Below, in pieces: positions 40,488-53,182 of a stretch of DNA of 64,000 bases. This stretch comes from Pomacea canaliculata (lineage: Eukaryota; Mollusca; Gastropoda; Architaenioglossa; Ampullariidae): NCBI RefSeq assembly GCF_003073045.1, contig NC_037594.1, positions 31,794,737 to 31,858,736 on the forward strand. Direction: 5' to 3'. Numbering within the stretch: position 1 is the stretch's first letter; every line of letters begins with the position of its first letter. A model generated the notes under the pieces. The model was not told where the DNA came from. It worked only from the letters and a program-made list of their open reading frames with translations, and made no database searches. Both the position numbers and the translations under genes were made by a program.

Positions 40488-43400
40488 GGATTTAGTCTTG
40501 CCTGAATTGTGAGATACTTGTTCCTGTGACATGGCCATAGGTTACTGTGTGTGAAAGTATTGTTAGTCACTGGTATGTTTGACATACTCCTATACAGCTC
40601 GTCCTTGTGGGTGTGAAGGGCATTAGTTGAACTCATTGCATCTGTCATTTATCATGCACTGCTCACCACTGCTGTTCTTGCTTCCATTTTACAATTAGGA
40701 GTGTTTTAGCAATAATTTCTTAACAGGTAATATACATCTTAAACAATCTCATGTTTGCTGAAGAGCACCACCGTGCATATGTTAATTTTGTTATTTTTTC
40801 AAATTATTATTTTGCTACTAGTTGTGAGACTGTTTGATGCATGTTGAGTTGATTAGGTAGAGAACAGCTGGGGGAGGGAGAAAGTATGCATAAGACATCC
40901 TATATGTAAGCCATGGTGCTGCTGAACACATTTTCAGCTAAAATGAGGTTTGCTTTCAGACTGTGCAATATTAGCAGGCAAGTGGAGTTTGGGTATTTTT
41001 TATGTTGTACCCTTAAACATCTCGAGGTGGCCTTTGAAATTTTAAGTCATAAATTTTATTCTAGATTTTTGTTGTTATAGAAGTTACACAGAAAACAGCA
41101 GTTGACAACCATATATTGGTTAACAAAACCTTAAGATGTTAATGTTTTCATTGAGACCAATCTCAATTGTAAACAGCTGATTATTTCAACTATAATTTAT
41201 CTTTTTTTCTGGTTTCCATTTTATAGAAAAGGCAGTAACATTTGAAATTACATAGAGCATAAAAAAAAAAAAATCAGAAATCCACTTCAAAAAATATTAC
41301 AGAATTATGGTAATTTTCAAATATGTTTACCATAATTTAATTCAGGAAAAGTGAAAAAGAGATGAGATTGTATCATATCAAATACAACAAACAGTAAAGA
41401 CTGACATGAAGAAGAAGGTTATAGAGCTTGAAGTCGTTCCTTTTTTTCTGTGCCCACAACAATTGTACATAAATGAAAAAAAAAATCTAGATGGCAAGTG
41501 ACATTTGTTTTATATTAATAAAGTAGATGTCATTCTGTTTAGAAGAACAGGCATGCTGAATATAGCATTGTATGTGAAGCATCAGTTTTGCGGCAGCTTG
41601 ATTTGAAAAAAATATGTGAACTGGTTCTGTTTTTTTGGCAGGTGAATGGCTGGGCATATAGACACTTCGTTTTCTGCATTTTGAGTGAGATCTTACCTGC
41701 ATATATATATAAAACTTGGTAGTTAACTTATCGTTAAACTTAACTTATCGTTAAACAAGAAAATGCTACAAACCAGTCCCCAAAGGGTTTCAAAAAAAAT
41801 TTATGGCTTTTGTACTAGATTTTGAATGAATGTTGTAGGTCCATGCGAAAAAAAAAAAAAAAGTTATCCTGTATTGTAATGACACCATGTTCTCTTCCCC
41901 AGTCTACAAGACTGGCTAAAGATGTTTTTGAAAAGGGCTGATAAGCAAATGAGCTGCAGTGACCACTGTGATGACATTCTCTACTGCATATTTTTTGCAT
42001 TCTTGCATCTTTTACAGATTCATTTATAGCATGTATGAATTTGAGTGAATGCATACATAAGCATAATAAAAGCATCCATAGAATATTTCATCAGGTTATT
42101 ACTGACATTTTATTCTTTCTCCAGTGTCCATAAATAAAGCTTGTGCATGTTTTTTCATTAACCATTATTGACATGAATAGCTTGTATGAATCAGAACAAA
42201 TATGTAATGCTTATTTGGATTATTGAAAGTTTTAAAACGAAAGTGTGATATAATATGTATCCATGAGTCACTCCTAATGCTTGGGGATTTTGTGTGCTTC
42301 TTGAAGGTTTGCAAATAGTTTTTTTATATGGTAATGACACCCTAAATATAGCTGAAGAATATCTTTGAGTAAAATTTGTTCTGTTTAGCTTCAAAAAGTT
42401 TTGCTTGCTAAGGTACACATTGTTATTATATGACCATATTTTCAAGGTGAATTTTTATTGTATGTACAGTTTATGATTGCAAAATGTTGAGTGAAATTAA
42501 AACTTTCCTGTGACTATGAATGCTTGCTTTTAACAGATATCTGAGACAGTATTGCAATGCTTTGGAGGTTTTCTTGTGCATTTGTTACATTGAAGATATT
42601 CTTCGCTTGTAAGAATTAAACTGAGGTGAAAAAAAGAGTGGATTTTGATATTTGTGTGACCTGATTTTAACTTTTTTTTGTTTGTTTGTGTGGTTGACAA
42701 CTTCTACTGTCAGCTGACAGATGTGGCTTTAGAGATGCAACCATGCTCAAATGCAGCTTTACAGGACATGATGACAATTTCAAATCAGTTGTTTTGTAAA
42801 TAGCTCAAAAACTTTGTTTGATTTTTCAATTGACTTTTAATTAGTTCGTACTTTATTGTTGTTAGATGTCTTAAGGTCACTATTCAGATTATCATTTTGT
42901 GATGCATTTCTCTGTTGGAATCTTTTCCCCTATATCTCTTCTTGAATTTCTCATTTGAACATTTTTTTTTATGCACAAGTGGGTTGTGGGGAGGAGGATT
43001 AAATAAGTGTTAATGGCTTTTATCCAAAAACATACTTCCAATCCAGTCAGAAATGGAAGTTATTTCTGTGGAAGAAATGTGATGTCTTTTCAGAAGAAAG
43101 AACAGACTAATGAGCACAAAAGACATTATATTGATCATGTCGAAAGAATATTAAGGTTCTGCTATGCAATCAGTTACACTACCACCTAGTGCCGAATACC
43201 ACTTTTGACATAAAATTTAGCAAGTGTTTTGACATTGTATTGCAAAAAATACTTTTTGTGACTGTGTGTTTATGTGTGATGTTTTGAGTTTGTTACAATG
43301 GTGGATTCTTTAGTCATTTGGGAAAGTCATCATGAAAAATAAAACCAGTAGACATCCTGTTGGAAACATTAAAAACTCAAAAAGTTGACAACAGTCATAC

Positions 43401-43925
43401 CCCTTGTGAATGTTATATGGATTGAAAGGGTGATTATGTGAACTGATTACAATTTTTGGAGTGTTCTGGAAAAAGGATATTTTATTAACAGAAATGTTAC
43501 AGCACTGGAGCAATCCTTATCTAATATGGTGGAGGGTCGCAAGGTACATGAAAAGGAATCTTTGCTTCCCTAATTCATGAACACCTGCATTCCCTGTTAT
43601 GCTTCTTTGTATTTTACATATTTATTATCACAAACTTCAGAGTGTAGAATGTTCCAATCTGCTTTTTATTCTTGAAGAATAAGCCTCATACCACAGAAGA
43701 AAGAGCTGCATTTTTATGGTCTAAATTGAAAGGTGCACTGTTTTGAAAGTTTTTGTGCTTTGACAATGTCATCACAAAGCAAAGCATAATGTACTGCATG
43801 TTTTAATTAAATGCATCCTTAAATCGAAGGAATCTTATGACCTCCCACTAACTTCCTGTCCTAAATGTATGTCTGAATGCAGCTGTTTTTGAATGCATGT
43901 TAATCTTTTAGAGTTTGAAAATAAA
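40488..43925 (+). other. 3' UTR / downstream region of TEX261
   Basis: AT-rich sequence without supported coding frames. Poly(A) words (AATAAA) occur near 42063 and 42133 and at 43920-43925. The last would give a 3.4 kb 3' UTR; shorter forms are possible. No repeat was recognised. Confidence 0.45.
43920..43925 (+). promoter_or_regulatory. Candidate distal poly(A) signal of TEX261
   Basis: AATAAA followed by GATTTGATAATCC. It is the last clear + strand signal before the minus-strand signal at 44345-44350 of the convergent gene. Confidence 0.35.
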
Positions 43926-44344
43926 GATTTGATAATCCTCATACTGCTAATTGTTGTTTCTAGTGGAAACTTTCGTAGCGTTTAAAAAAGTAAGTATAAA
44001 ATAAAAGAAGATTGCTTGCAAAGTTCTATAGTATAGATTTGTAATTAAAAAAAATGAAAGGAAAAAAGCAATTTTGTGCAACTAACAGAGAGATGAAAAT
44101 AATATAAGTGCACACATTATTCAAAGTAACTGACCCACAGAAATACTATGTTATTAGAGTTTTAAGTAAAGGCTCACTGCATAAAATGATTTGTTCATCT
44201 TAATCTTCAAAGAAGATTCTCAACCAAAATGTAGTGTGGTGATTTACCACAGCACATATCGCCTGAATGATATTTAACAGTCATTGTCAGCTCGTTTAAA
44301 ATATATGAAACCGAAATTAAAGACTTCAATGTTGTTCAAGGCAC

Positions 44345-44350
44345 TTTATT
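44345..44350 (-). promoter_or_regulatory. Candidate poly(A) signal of the MFSD4-like gene
   Basis: TTTATT on the + strand reads AATAAA on the minus strand, 2.1 kb past the stop codon at 46471. The interval 44351-46470 has no supported coding frame and would be a long 3' UTR. Nothing else was recognised in it. Confidence 0.35.
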
Positions 44351-46470
44351 TGTAAATTTCTAAAACATTCTTTATAGATATATTTTTAACAGATACAATT
44401 GTCAAAATGACTGAGAACAGCACATCACTTCTACTTTTCACACAAACATCAAGCAAAAGCAACAAACAAAATCATGCTTAGAAAAAAAAGTGACACACAA
44501 ATGAATTGATCACAACAGGTGTTAGGTATGAGCTGAAGGAGACCAAGAATGAAAAATTCGTCAGTGTGAGAGTTCCCAGAGTTTTACAGAGGTCACTTCA
44601 ATACACCATTTCTACCCATGATATGTATCATCATGATCATTATGGCATAAGCCTGCTATCGGCAACGGTTCTCTGTAACAGTACGGAAGTCACATGTGAT
44701 TATCACAGCGCTGACTGCCAGTTATTTGTATGCGTACAATGAACTAAAAAGGAGATAACACCAGTCGCATTCGAGGTTTCTGGGAATAAGCAGGATTAGA
44801 CACTGGGGACAGACTGAGGCCGTTTGCCATGAAGCTGTCCAGTGTGGAAAGCAATGAACGTCCTTATCCCATCAAAAACTGAGATTCGCCATTTTCTCCC
44901 ACCCTCATCCCCTTCATGCCCCGATATCAGACGTGGGATTGCGTATAGGGTGAACACCGCTTACACCGGGCCTGTGTATGTCTGTTTCTCGCACATTTTG
45001 ACATGTTTACAATGAACTTTGGACTCTGTTGATGCAGCCCTTGGTGGCTGATCGTCTGCTGAACGAGGCATCTTTTTGTGGCTCCCATATGTCGAATGCT
45101 GTAACGGTGGAGGGGCGGGAACCAAAAGCAGGATAATAGTTACACATCCGGAGAATGATAGATTTGATACATATTGAAACTATATACGATGTACACCCTG
45201 AGCAAGTACAAAGCGGCGGTGTTGCCAGGAAACGGCACGATCACGTACTGACAAGGGGCAGAGGTTGGGATGAACAAACTGACAGAAGCGAGTATGCACA
45301 GGTAGTAACAGAAACACGCTTGAATAGGACACTCATATCTTGTATAAGCTATGCATTTGACAGATGATTGTCTCTTGTATCATTCACTAATACTATTTTA
45401 AAATATTTTAATTTTAATGGCTTTCCCTACAGCAAGCACTCTCCAGTGGCAGTAGCTATAAAGTAGGGGTAAGTCGTTATCCTGGGGCAACATGGGGAAC
45501 TAAAGGACAAGCGTTTTGTTTCCAAAACTATAAGGCGGTGTCCAACAACGAAGATATTGTTTTACTCCTGCGGTGGTAAAGTAAACATGAAGCGGTGTCC
45601 GGGGTGTGGGTATCGTCGGAAACAAGACGCTTTTCCTCGAGTTCTCGATTTTGCCCTGGAGAAACGACTTGACTCCTGTTTCATAACTACCTTCCCAGAT
45701 CACATCTTTCTCTCTCTCTCATATATATATAATCTGTAAACCGATTTCGCTGAGAATCTTGGATACTTGATTGTTTGACGCCTGATAATTTCTTTGGAAA
45801 CGCACTTTAACTGATTTCTATAGATATTGCAACCCATAAGGCAAAAGTCAAAATATGTCTCTCTATAAATATGTAAATGAGATCCGGGAGAAAACTAATC
45901 TTTGCATAAAAATCTTAGGAAAGATAAAATCTTACAGAAAAGTTAACAATGAGATTAATAAAACATTGCATTCAGCTCAGATAAAACTTCCATGGTAATA
46001 CAGAAAAAAAAATTAGATTCGAGAAGGCTCAGAAGTTTAAAATATGAAAAAGTTATCCAGCACCCTTAAGGTGCACAGTATAACAAACATGACCCGTGCA
46101 TTGGTCTAAGGTACAAATGAAAGAAACAATAGTGAACAGTGTTAGTGAACAGTGCTAGGGATAAACACACTGACACACATGCACAGGCACAACGACACAA
46201 CCCCTTTCAATACACATTTAAGAACGTTTTCTTGACTCCTACACACACAAAATCCTTTGTAAACAGCTCCACCCACTATTTTTTTCAAAAAGAGATAAAA
46301 TGCATTCCCTGGACACTTTATATTGTGATTGTCCTTTAGAAATGTAAAACATAATACTCACTTCTCTTAAACAGCTCAAAAATAAACGTCTGGTAACCCT
46401 GACAAGCCGGAAGCTATTTTCTTCCCGCAGCTGTAAATCCTGAAGTAAATAATTGGTGAGAATGTACACT

Positions 46471-47772
46471 TTAAAGTGCACATGTGCCATTCATTTGTTC
46501 TTTGTCCGAAACGTCTTCCGGGCATCCCTGTGTTCCAGGAGTTGGTGCGGCAATGAGCAACAACCTTTCTTTTCGCTGCTGACGAGTTCCGAAGCGTCGG
46601 TTGACATAGATACGAGAGAAAAGCAAAAGAGAAAAAAAAGAAACCAGGGACGCCACCATCTCGCCCAGCATCATATAGGCCAGCCACATGGCGCCGTAAT
46701 GTTCCATCAGGTAGCCGAGGACCATCGGGTTGACAATGGAGCCAAGAGAGGTGGAAAGAACGGCGAAGGACATGGTGACCCCGGTTACGGCCACTAGTTC
46801 TTCTTCCAGCCACGCGAACGACGCCGGTACGAGGGCCGCGGCCGCCGCGCCAGTCACCATGGTGCTGCACCAGACCCCCCAGTTGACGGCCAGGAAGGAG
46901 GCAAGCAGGAAGCCGAGGAGGGAGAACGTCAACAGCACGCAAGACAGCGTCAGCAACTGCGCCACCCGCAGTACCCGTAGCAGAAAGATGTTGAGGATCC
47001 GAGCCGCCGCGAAGCAAATCCAGAAGGCCGACGTCAGCAGCGCGCCATCTTGCTTGCTCCAGTTGAGCTGCTGGACCACACTGGAGGCGAGATATGAGAT
47101 GAAAGTGTCCTCCACAGTGCTGTGCGTCAGAGTGAAGACGCAGAACCAAACTAACACCCCGATGTAGACCTTGAGAGGCAACTCCCTGCTCTGGACCTTG
47201 TGGGCTTCACTTTTACTCGCTTTCCTCGTACGCCGGCAAATTTTCTTCCCTTCTACCAAAAAAGGAACTACTATGTAGTCCCACACCATTGGTAAGGATG
47301 TCAGAACAATGATGATGCCGATGATAATGAAAGCGTAATAGACAATACTCGGTGTAGAGTCTTCTAGGCTTGCGAGTGTGCTGTTTGTTAGGTTCCTGGA
47401 AAAGATTACCTGACTGCTGTTGACTGAATCTGCTGTGTTCCACGGTTCGGTACTTGTCTTGTGCGAAAAAGGAATCTCGTTTCCTTCTGATGGCCCAGAG
47501 AAAGTGAAGGAAGAAGAAGACTCTGAGGTGTTTGAGCTCACTTCTGGCCGGAAGGCAACGCTGAGGCTATTGTGATTGGTCATCTGATTTCAGAAACGGC
47601 TCGCAGATGAGAGGAGCACAATTCCTCCGAAAGCGTAGTGGAAGTGTACAGCTTGCATAACCACGCCCCCGTGCCGACCCCAGATGGCGATCACTTCTGC
47701 GTTGCTGGCTGGTGAGAGAAGGTAGTTTGAGAACATTAATAAAAAAAAAAACAAAAGATAGAAAAACAAGCG

Positions 47773-47807
<35 letters not shown>

Positions 47808-48576
47808 GCGCGCGCGCTCGCGTACGTACGTATACACAAGAGGGAGGAAAAAAAAAAAAATATCAAGGGAAAGATAAATACCTGTGTCTACTACTCCGGC
47901 AGACAGCGCAGCTAAAAGACAAACAGTGACCATTATCCCGAACTGAGCACAGAATGGTGTGATCGCCACGAAGACTCCCATACCAACTACGCCTACAACC
48001 AGCGCCAGGGACTTGCTGAGGTGGTCGTACACAACCCCACCCACAAGGGAGCCCACGATGTAGCCAACATGGACGGCTGTAAAGAAGGCGGAAGCCTCCC
48101 ACACTGTCGTGCCGGTGATAAGCTGCAGGTCGAGAAACGTCGGTCCACGAACTCCGAACTCCAGCCCCTGGACACCAAGAGCACACGTTCAAACACTTTA
48201 GCATTTAAAAAAAAAATCAGTGGTGATGTATGGGTCTGTATATGATTCAGAGCTTTATATTAGTAGTAGCAGAAAAAGTAGTGATGATGATGATGATGCT
48301 GATTGATGATTGTAGTGATATCGACTACCTCAGTGATGGCTTTTTCTTGCGACTTACCAAAGAAAGCGTTGCCAAGCAAAGTCCCACTGTTTTGGTCAGT
48401 TTGCGTCGAAATGCCGGTCTCTGCAGCCGCGCGATCCACCCGCAACGATGGTGACCTTTGGCGGCGGAAGTACTTGCCAGCGTCCCGTTGCTAGGCGTAG
48501 GCGGTGTTTCCTCACTGTCGGTCGTCGCCAGTGGACAGTTTTCCCAGGAAGCTTCCTCCTTGTTCGAGTCCTCCAT
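46471..48576 (-). CDS. MFSD4: MFSD4 / NaGLT1-type major facilitator transporter (3 coding exons, two frame breaks)
   Basis: Coding exons: 48576-48358, 48167-47882 and 47708-46471, about 580 aa. Exon 2 encodes GVRGPTFLDLQ, then VGYIVGSLVGGVVYDHLSKS, the MFS loop 2-3 region, and ends in AGVVDT. Exon 3 opens with ASNAEVIAIWGRHGG and MQAVHFHYAFGG, matching the family's DTGGN...WG...MQALHFSFGLGA block. After a serine-rich, probably glycosylated loop (NTS, NSS, NLT and NST sequons), six more helices follow, with FISYLASSVVQQL and SLGSIVNPMVLGYLMEHYG. The vertebrate family comprises MFSD4A and MFSD4B (NaGLT1, reported as a sodium-dependent glucose carrier); I cannot say which this matches best. In exon 3 the frame leaves at about 47621 (GIV then APLICEPFL in another frame) and returns by about 47575. 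The two breaks compensate. Start context is GACATGG. Confidence 0.88.
47770..47838. repeat. Alternating purine-pyrimidine microsatellite in MFSD4 intron 2
   Basis: A run of CG, then CA, then CG units, followed by CGTACGTACGTATACACA, alternates purine and pyrimidine for nearly 70 bases with a single interruption at 47818. This is the composition of Z-DNA-prone DNA. The host intron is only 173 bases long (47709-47881). Confidence 0.85.
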
Positions 48577-48633
48577 GTCAGTTGTTTTCTATTCTCGGGA
48601 CCCGCTCCGTCTGGTGTTTCCTCGGCTCATATC
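48577..48633 (-). other. 5' UTR portion of MFSD4 coding exon 1
   Basis: On the minus strand an acceptor (TTTGTCCGCAG) precedes GATATGAGCCGAGG at 48633, so the first coding exon probably spans 48633-48358. An out-of-frame ATG occurs in this leader before the real start. Confidence 0.5.
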
Positions 48634-48639
48634 CTGCGG

Positions 48640-50317
48640 ACAAATTATTAAAAATCTCATTTATTTTCTGCGCCAAGTGAGAGAAGACTAAACTCGTTAG
48701 GTCACTCCCATCGCGTTACCCCGACCCCTCCATCTTCTTCTATTTGACAAGTGAAATCCCGATTAAAGGGGTTTTCCTTATCCCATGGAGTTGCTACACT
48801 TACCAGGAAGGTCTGCTATGTGTGTTCACTTTAGTACTCTGTGAAGCACCAGTAATCTGTCATGTCTGTCATTTGTTATGCCAGGTCCTTAACACACCGC
48901 CGGCATGCCTTATCAACACGTATGCTGCCATATACTGCACCTGCTTTGAACCTCCATAGCAGTTTAAACTATAATACTTCATTCCAGGTATCCCATTCGT
49001 CAATAAGTAGTCCTTCTACAGAGTGTACATGTATTGACATGTATTTGGAAGTTCCCGTAACACAGCCCTTGAGAGTCTGAGATTACACGAAGGATAACTT
49101 GTACTGCAATGACAAAGGTGCCCCTCTAGGGTTACCCCTTGTGAGACAGCGATTAAGATTTTAGGGATTGGAACGTAACATGATTCAGGACTGATGTCTT
49201 CAAAAATGAACTTGTTCTTGTTTTTCTTTAAATCTCAACCAACATGTGATGTCCCTGGCAACGAGGACCGTGGATCATGGGTCATAAGTAAAATTCCGTA
49301 ATTTTTCTCTGCACTTATCGCTCAATCAACATAAAAACACCACACAACAACCCAGATGTCTGAAAATCTACCACACCTGGAAAAAAATCACTGCATTGAA
49401 AGTACACGTCACCATTGGGACGAAACCAAACCTTTCACAATGATCCGGGCAACTTTGAAGTATTCTTTTCCCATCAGAACGAGTTATACGTATGTTAGCA
49501 TATAGGGTCTGAGATGATATACAATTTATTATAGACTAGTTTAAAAAATTGAAGGAAAAACAGAGAAGGTACTTGCAATGCAGGCAGAGACGGTCCAGTC
49601 TGGCAAAGTCCTGCACAGCGACTGCGGATGTAAGGCGAACGAGTACACGCGTACTGACGCACCGGAGCCACGCACCAGTTGCCCTCAAGCACCTACATTG
49701 TTTGTGGCTTTACCTATCACCCATCGTGCTCAGTCATGTCATGAACGAACGAGGTACCCGACACAGTGACCTAACAACCACCCCTAAAGGGTCCTGCACT
49801 GTGGAAGTGATTGACCTGACTGGCACTCCAGGAGTGGCAGGCTAGTTGTTAACGAGGCGGCAGTGTCCTTATCACTGAGTTTTTAGAATGCAAAAACCTT
49901 CTTCTTCCTTGAAGCCGGGGTTTGGTGGTGCAATAAATGCCATCCCCTGTTACACGTGTCCTTGCAGTGCGAACCGGTCATATCAAGGAGAGGAGCTGTG
50001 TTCAACTATACTTGCGTATACCGTCACCCTTCCTCCACACCCGCCACCGAGAGTGTGTGTCAAATAAAGAAAATCAGCAATTTAGTCAACACACATACAT
50101 TGTCTCTTGCATGAATGCACATACTGAGCGGACATGAAAACACACAGAAAAACACGAAAGTAATGTAAGCCTAGTAGTGGGTATGCACAATCAGAGAGAG
50201 AGAGAGGACAAACAGTTTCTTTTGCCTTCGCTTACCAGACTATAGCCAACCGAAGTCGTTAGTCCCGATACTCCAGCTGTTACCGGACATACGTTTCGAA
50301 AGATTACACTTTCTTAC
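48640..50317. other. MFSD4 upstream region or first intron
   Basis: Several open frames of 60-100 codons occur on both strands, but none shows a family motif. An AG dinucleotide repeat lies near 50194-50207. No gene is supported. Confidence 0.4.
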
Positions 50318-50590
50318 CTGTGTCGATCGAGTGGTGTGTCGCAGGTAACTCAGGGCCACGCTAGCGACAGCAGCTGCTGGGAGACAGTAAATGGCGACAG
50401 CACAGCTGCCAAGCTGTCCACAACATCACCGAGCTGCGTGTTATTCTCACGGACAGACAGAGCTCAGCACAACACATTCTCTAAACGGAAGAGATTTCAA
50501 ACGCCGGTCAAAGTTCTACATCACTGTAGTCCAAACTCGCTGAGAAATAATTATGTACGAGGAAAACGCACGGGATCCTGACAGCTGTGC
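50318..50590 (-). other. Possible distal 5' UTR exon of the MFSD4-like gene
   Basis: A good minus-strand donor (CAG followed by GTAAGAAAG) lies at 50318-50317. The sequence upstream of it on that strand is less AT-rich, with GC-rich and CAGC-containing stretches. Joining it to the acceptor at 48635-48634 would leave a 1.7 kb intron. Based on donor strength and context only. Confidence 0.35.
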
Positions 50591-50694
50591 TTGCCACCAC
50601 CAGCAAGAGCTGTGTGCACTCTCCTGGGGAATTAACAAGGAAAATCAGAAATGTGAGATTATGTTCCCCCTCTAGCGGTAGAGGTGGTAGAGGC

Positions 50695-50885
50695 AGATGA
50701 TTAGTGTTTTACGAGAAGCCAGCAACTAAGACTATATCACGGCAAAGAAGTCAGCTCTTTAAACTGATGCCACATGCAGACATAAAAAAACCAACAAACA
50801 GTACCCAACACGAGATCTGAACACAAGTCAGCCAGTCTTCACTGTATGTGTGGGATGCACTCACCATTGCGTCACTGACCACCTT
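50695..50885 (-). repeat. tRNA-derived SINE copy
   Basis: The + strand reads GTGTTTTACGAGAAGCCAGC then AACTAAGACTATATCACGGC, the family body, and ends at ACCATTGCGTCACTGACCAC, the complement of the tRNA-like A box. Read on the minus strand, a B-box-like TGTTCAGATCTCGTG lies between. It is more diverged than the copies in NELFA and TEX261, and no clean target duplication was found. Confidence 0.65.
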
Positions 50886-52257
50886 AGCTACAGAGGTCAA
50901 GGGTGAGTCATGATGACCCCACACAACCAGCAAAAGCTGGACTTTGTCACTGGGGGCTTCACTTAACACTTTTTGTTTTCCACTCCTTATCAGTGATCGC
51001 TCTGCAATACTTTACATTTATTGTCTACCGAGTACCCACTCTAATTCTCCCCAGTAACTCTCTCTCTCCGTTTCTTATCATGGTATACCCACTAACAGCA
51101 ATAACTGGTTTTCAAACAGGCAGTTAGTGATTTCATATAAACAGCAAATAAAGAATCTATTTCTTCCTAGTTTCCTTTTCACAGTGGTTGCTCTTTCACA
51201 GTAGTTATCTTGTACTAAAGATGCTACAGCTCACATTGGACTTTCGTTTTTGATACTCCACTGAAGATTTAATATGCTACATGAGTAATAGTAAGTAGTG
51301 AATAAAGCTGTTATTACTACATTAACAGATTTTTAAAATGTGGGTTTTCACTTTCTGGGTAACAGACATGCAACTTTGAAAAACAAGTTTTAGCAGCGAC
51401 TGGGAAGGAAATGAAGTGTAACTAAGCTGCCCGAGCCATAAATTAATCAGCTTACTCTACCAACTGTAAAGCAACAAAGTATTCCTGTTTCAGATTATTA
51501 TACTTCATTGTCATCAAAATATAATGCAATGGCTCGGGCCGCCTTAAAACAAATGAAGCTGAGCTGAACAAATATAAAATTACACCAGTCTCAACTGTTA
51601 TGAATGTTCAATGTTATAATATTTGCAAGAAGTTTCTGGCACACTTTTAATTAACTTTAAAACTCACTTTATATTGAAAATCGTCGACGGTACAGATGCT
51701 ATCAGCACGTGCGATGGACAAAGCGGTTATTCAAGGCAGCTGAGTGAGCCAGCGAGTCTGCGATTCCACAAGTGGCCAGTGAATGAAGCACAAGCTTTGA
51801 CTGGAGAGCCCAGACCAACATACGGGTCATTGCATGCCATGGCGGCTGTGCCCATTGGGTGCTTGCTTATCTTAACTAGAGGGTCTCCGGTCCTTTCGCC
51901 CCAGCCGCCTGAGTTACATTAATCGTCCCAGCCATGACCATACCATCCCAACACCGAAAGCCCAATCGTCCCAGGCCCAAAAGACGAATCGATCACCGAT
52001 AACACAAGCAGCTGTTAATGTCAAATATTAACAAAGGAGTCATTATCCGTTCTTCGAACACTATACATATATGCAAGCACAACCACCTATTTATGCGAGC
52101 AATTTCAGTCATCAATTTACTAAACCAAAAATGGCCTTGGCAATACACATCCAGAGAACATACTACGATGGCGCATAAACGTGATTTTCTCTTTTAACAA
52201 GTTTTTTTTTTCAGATGTAAATGTGTAAATCAGGAGTTTTCCCATCTTTATTTTAAA

Positions 52258-52600
52258 ATGCCCTGGTGAAGCCACTTCTTAAGAAATCCACACTTGACAT
52301 CAACGTGTCGAACAATTATCGCCCAGTTTCCAACTTGGCTTTTCTCTCAAAGATCATAGAGAAAGTAGTTATGACACAGCTGTGGGCCTACTTACAAGAG
52401 CACCAGCTCATCCCCCATGCTCACAGCATACAGACCTTTTCACAGTACTGAAACTACTTTATTAAAGTGAACACTGGCATATCATCTGTCCTAGACAGTG
52501 ATGATGTTTCTGCCTTTACTCTATTGGACCTGTCTGCTGCATTTGAGACCATGGACCACTCTCTGCTCCTTCATAGACTACACACCCTTCGTGACGTCAG
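52258..52600 (+). mobile_element. LINE reverse transcriptase fragment (N-terminal part)
   Basis: The frame reads VKPLLKKSTLD, NNYRPVSNLAFLSKIIEKVV, then DVSAFTLLDLSAAFETMDHS and LLHRLHT. This is the PLLKK...NYRPVSNL...LLDLSAAFDT signature of CR1/L2/Jockey reverse transcriptases. Only the N-terminal third is present. It could belong to the same family as the C-terminal piece at 38085-39083, but they do not overlap. Confidence 0.8.
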
Positions 52601-53097
52601 CGTGGTGTACTGCTGCTGTGACTGCGGGAACCACTGCTGGGTGTTGTACTGAAGGCGATCGAGGAATGGACTGGGGAGGTGATGCTTCCTCCTTGAGAAG
52701 AGCTCCAACACAATTAGCCCGCACACGAAAAAATGCCTGTAACTCGAAGTTACACTGCTGTATACTTCCTATTCTCCACCATATTTTATAATTCACACAA
52801 CTTTCTCTCATACGTCCTGTGTTTACAACTTTAAAATCTACGTGAGTTGTATTACCATTCCATAAACAAAAACCCTTTGTCATACCTCTTCTAGGCGAGG
52901 TTAATTCATTAAGGGTCAGAATCGTGTCTCATCCAGCGTCGATGGACACTACTGTGTAATCTCACTCGGGAGGTTTACCAATCGTGACTCAGGCACGTCT
53001 TCTTCATTCGCTATCTCGAGCCTGAACCCCGTACCAACCTCATTCTCACCGAAAATTCCACGGCTGAACAGTGTTCATTAAATACTCCGTGTCACTG

Positions 53098-53182
53098 TTA
53101 ACCCTTTTCCCGCTGACATTTTCATTCATTCTGAATTATGTGTTATCTATTTTTTGCAGTTCCTAACTAGCGAAGGGGTTAA
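53098..53182. mobile_element. Candidate piggyBac-type MITE with TTAA ends
   Basis: TTAACCCTTTTCCCGCT at the left faces AGCGAAGGGGTTAA at the right. Both ends carry TTAA, the piggyBac target site, followed by CCC-TT-type inverted termini. The 85-base body has no coding capacity. The short imperfect repeat keeps this tentative. Confidence 0.45.

Noticed and set aside
46376-47167. Long frames of 257 aa (-) and 145 aa (+) overlapping the MFSD4-like exon
   Set aside because: Both are shadow frames of the GC-rich transporter coding sequence; the 370-aa frame has the membrane segments and family motifs.
47770-47838. Regular repeat as a possible CRISPR-like array
   Set aside because: It is a dinucleotide microsatellite in a spliced animal intron, without spacers.
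51623-51922. 99-aa frame in the MFSD4-KANSL3 interval
   Set aside because: Overlaps a sequence related to another intergenic segment (53.7-53.9 kb), so it is more likely repeat than gene.
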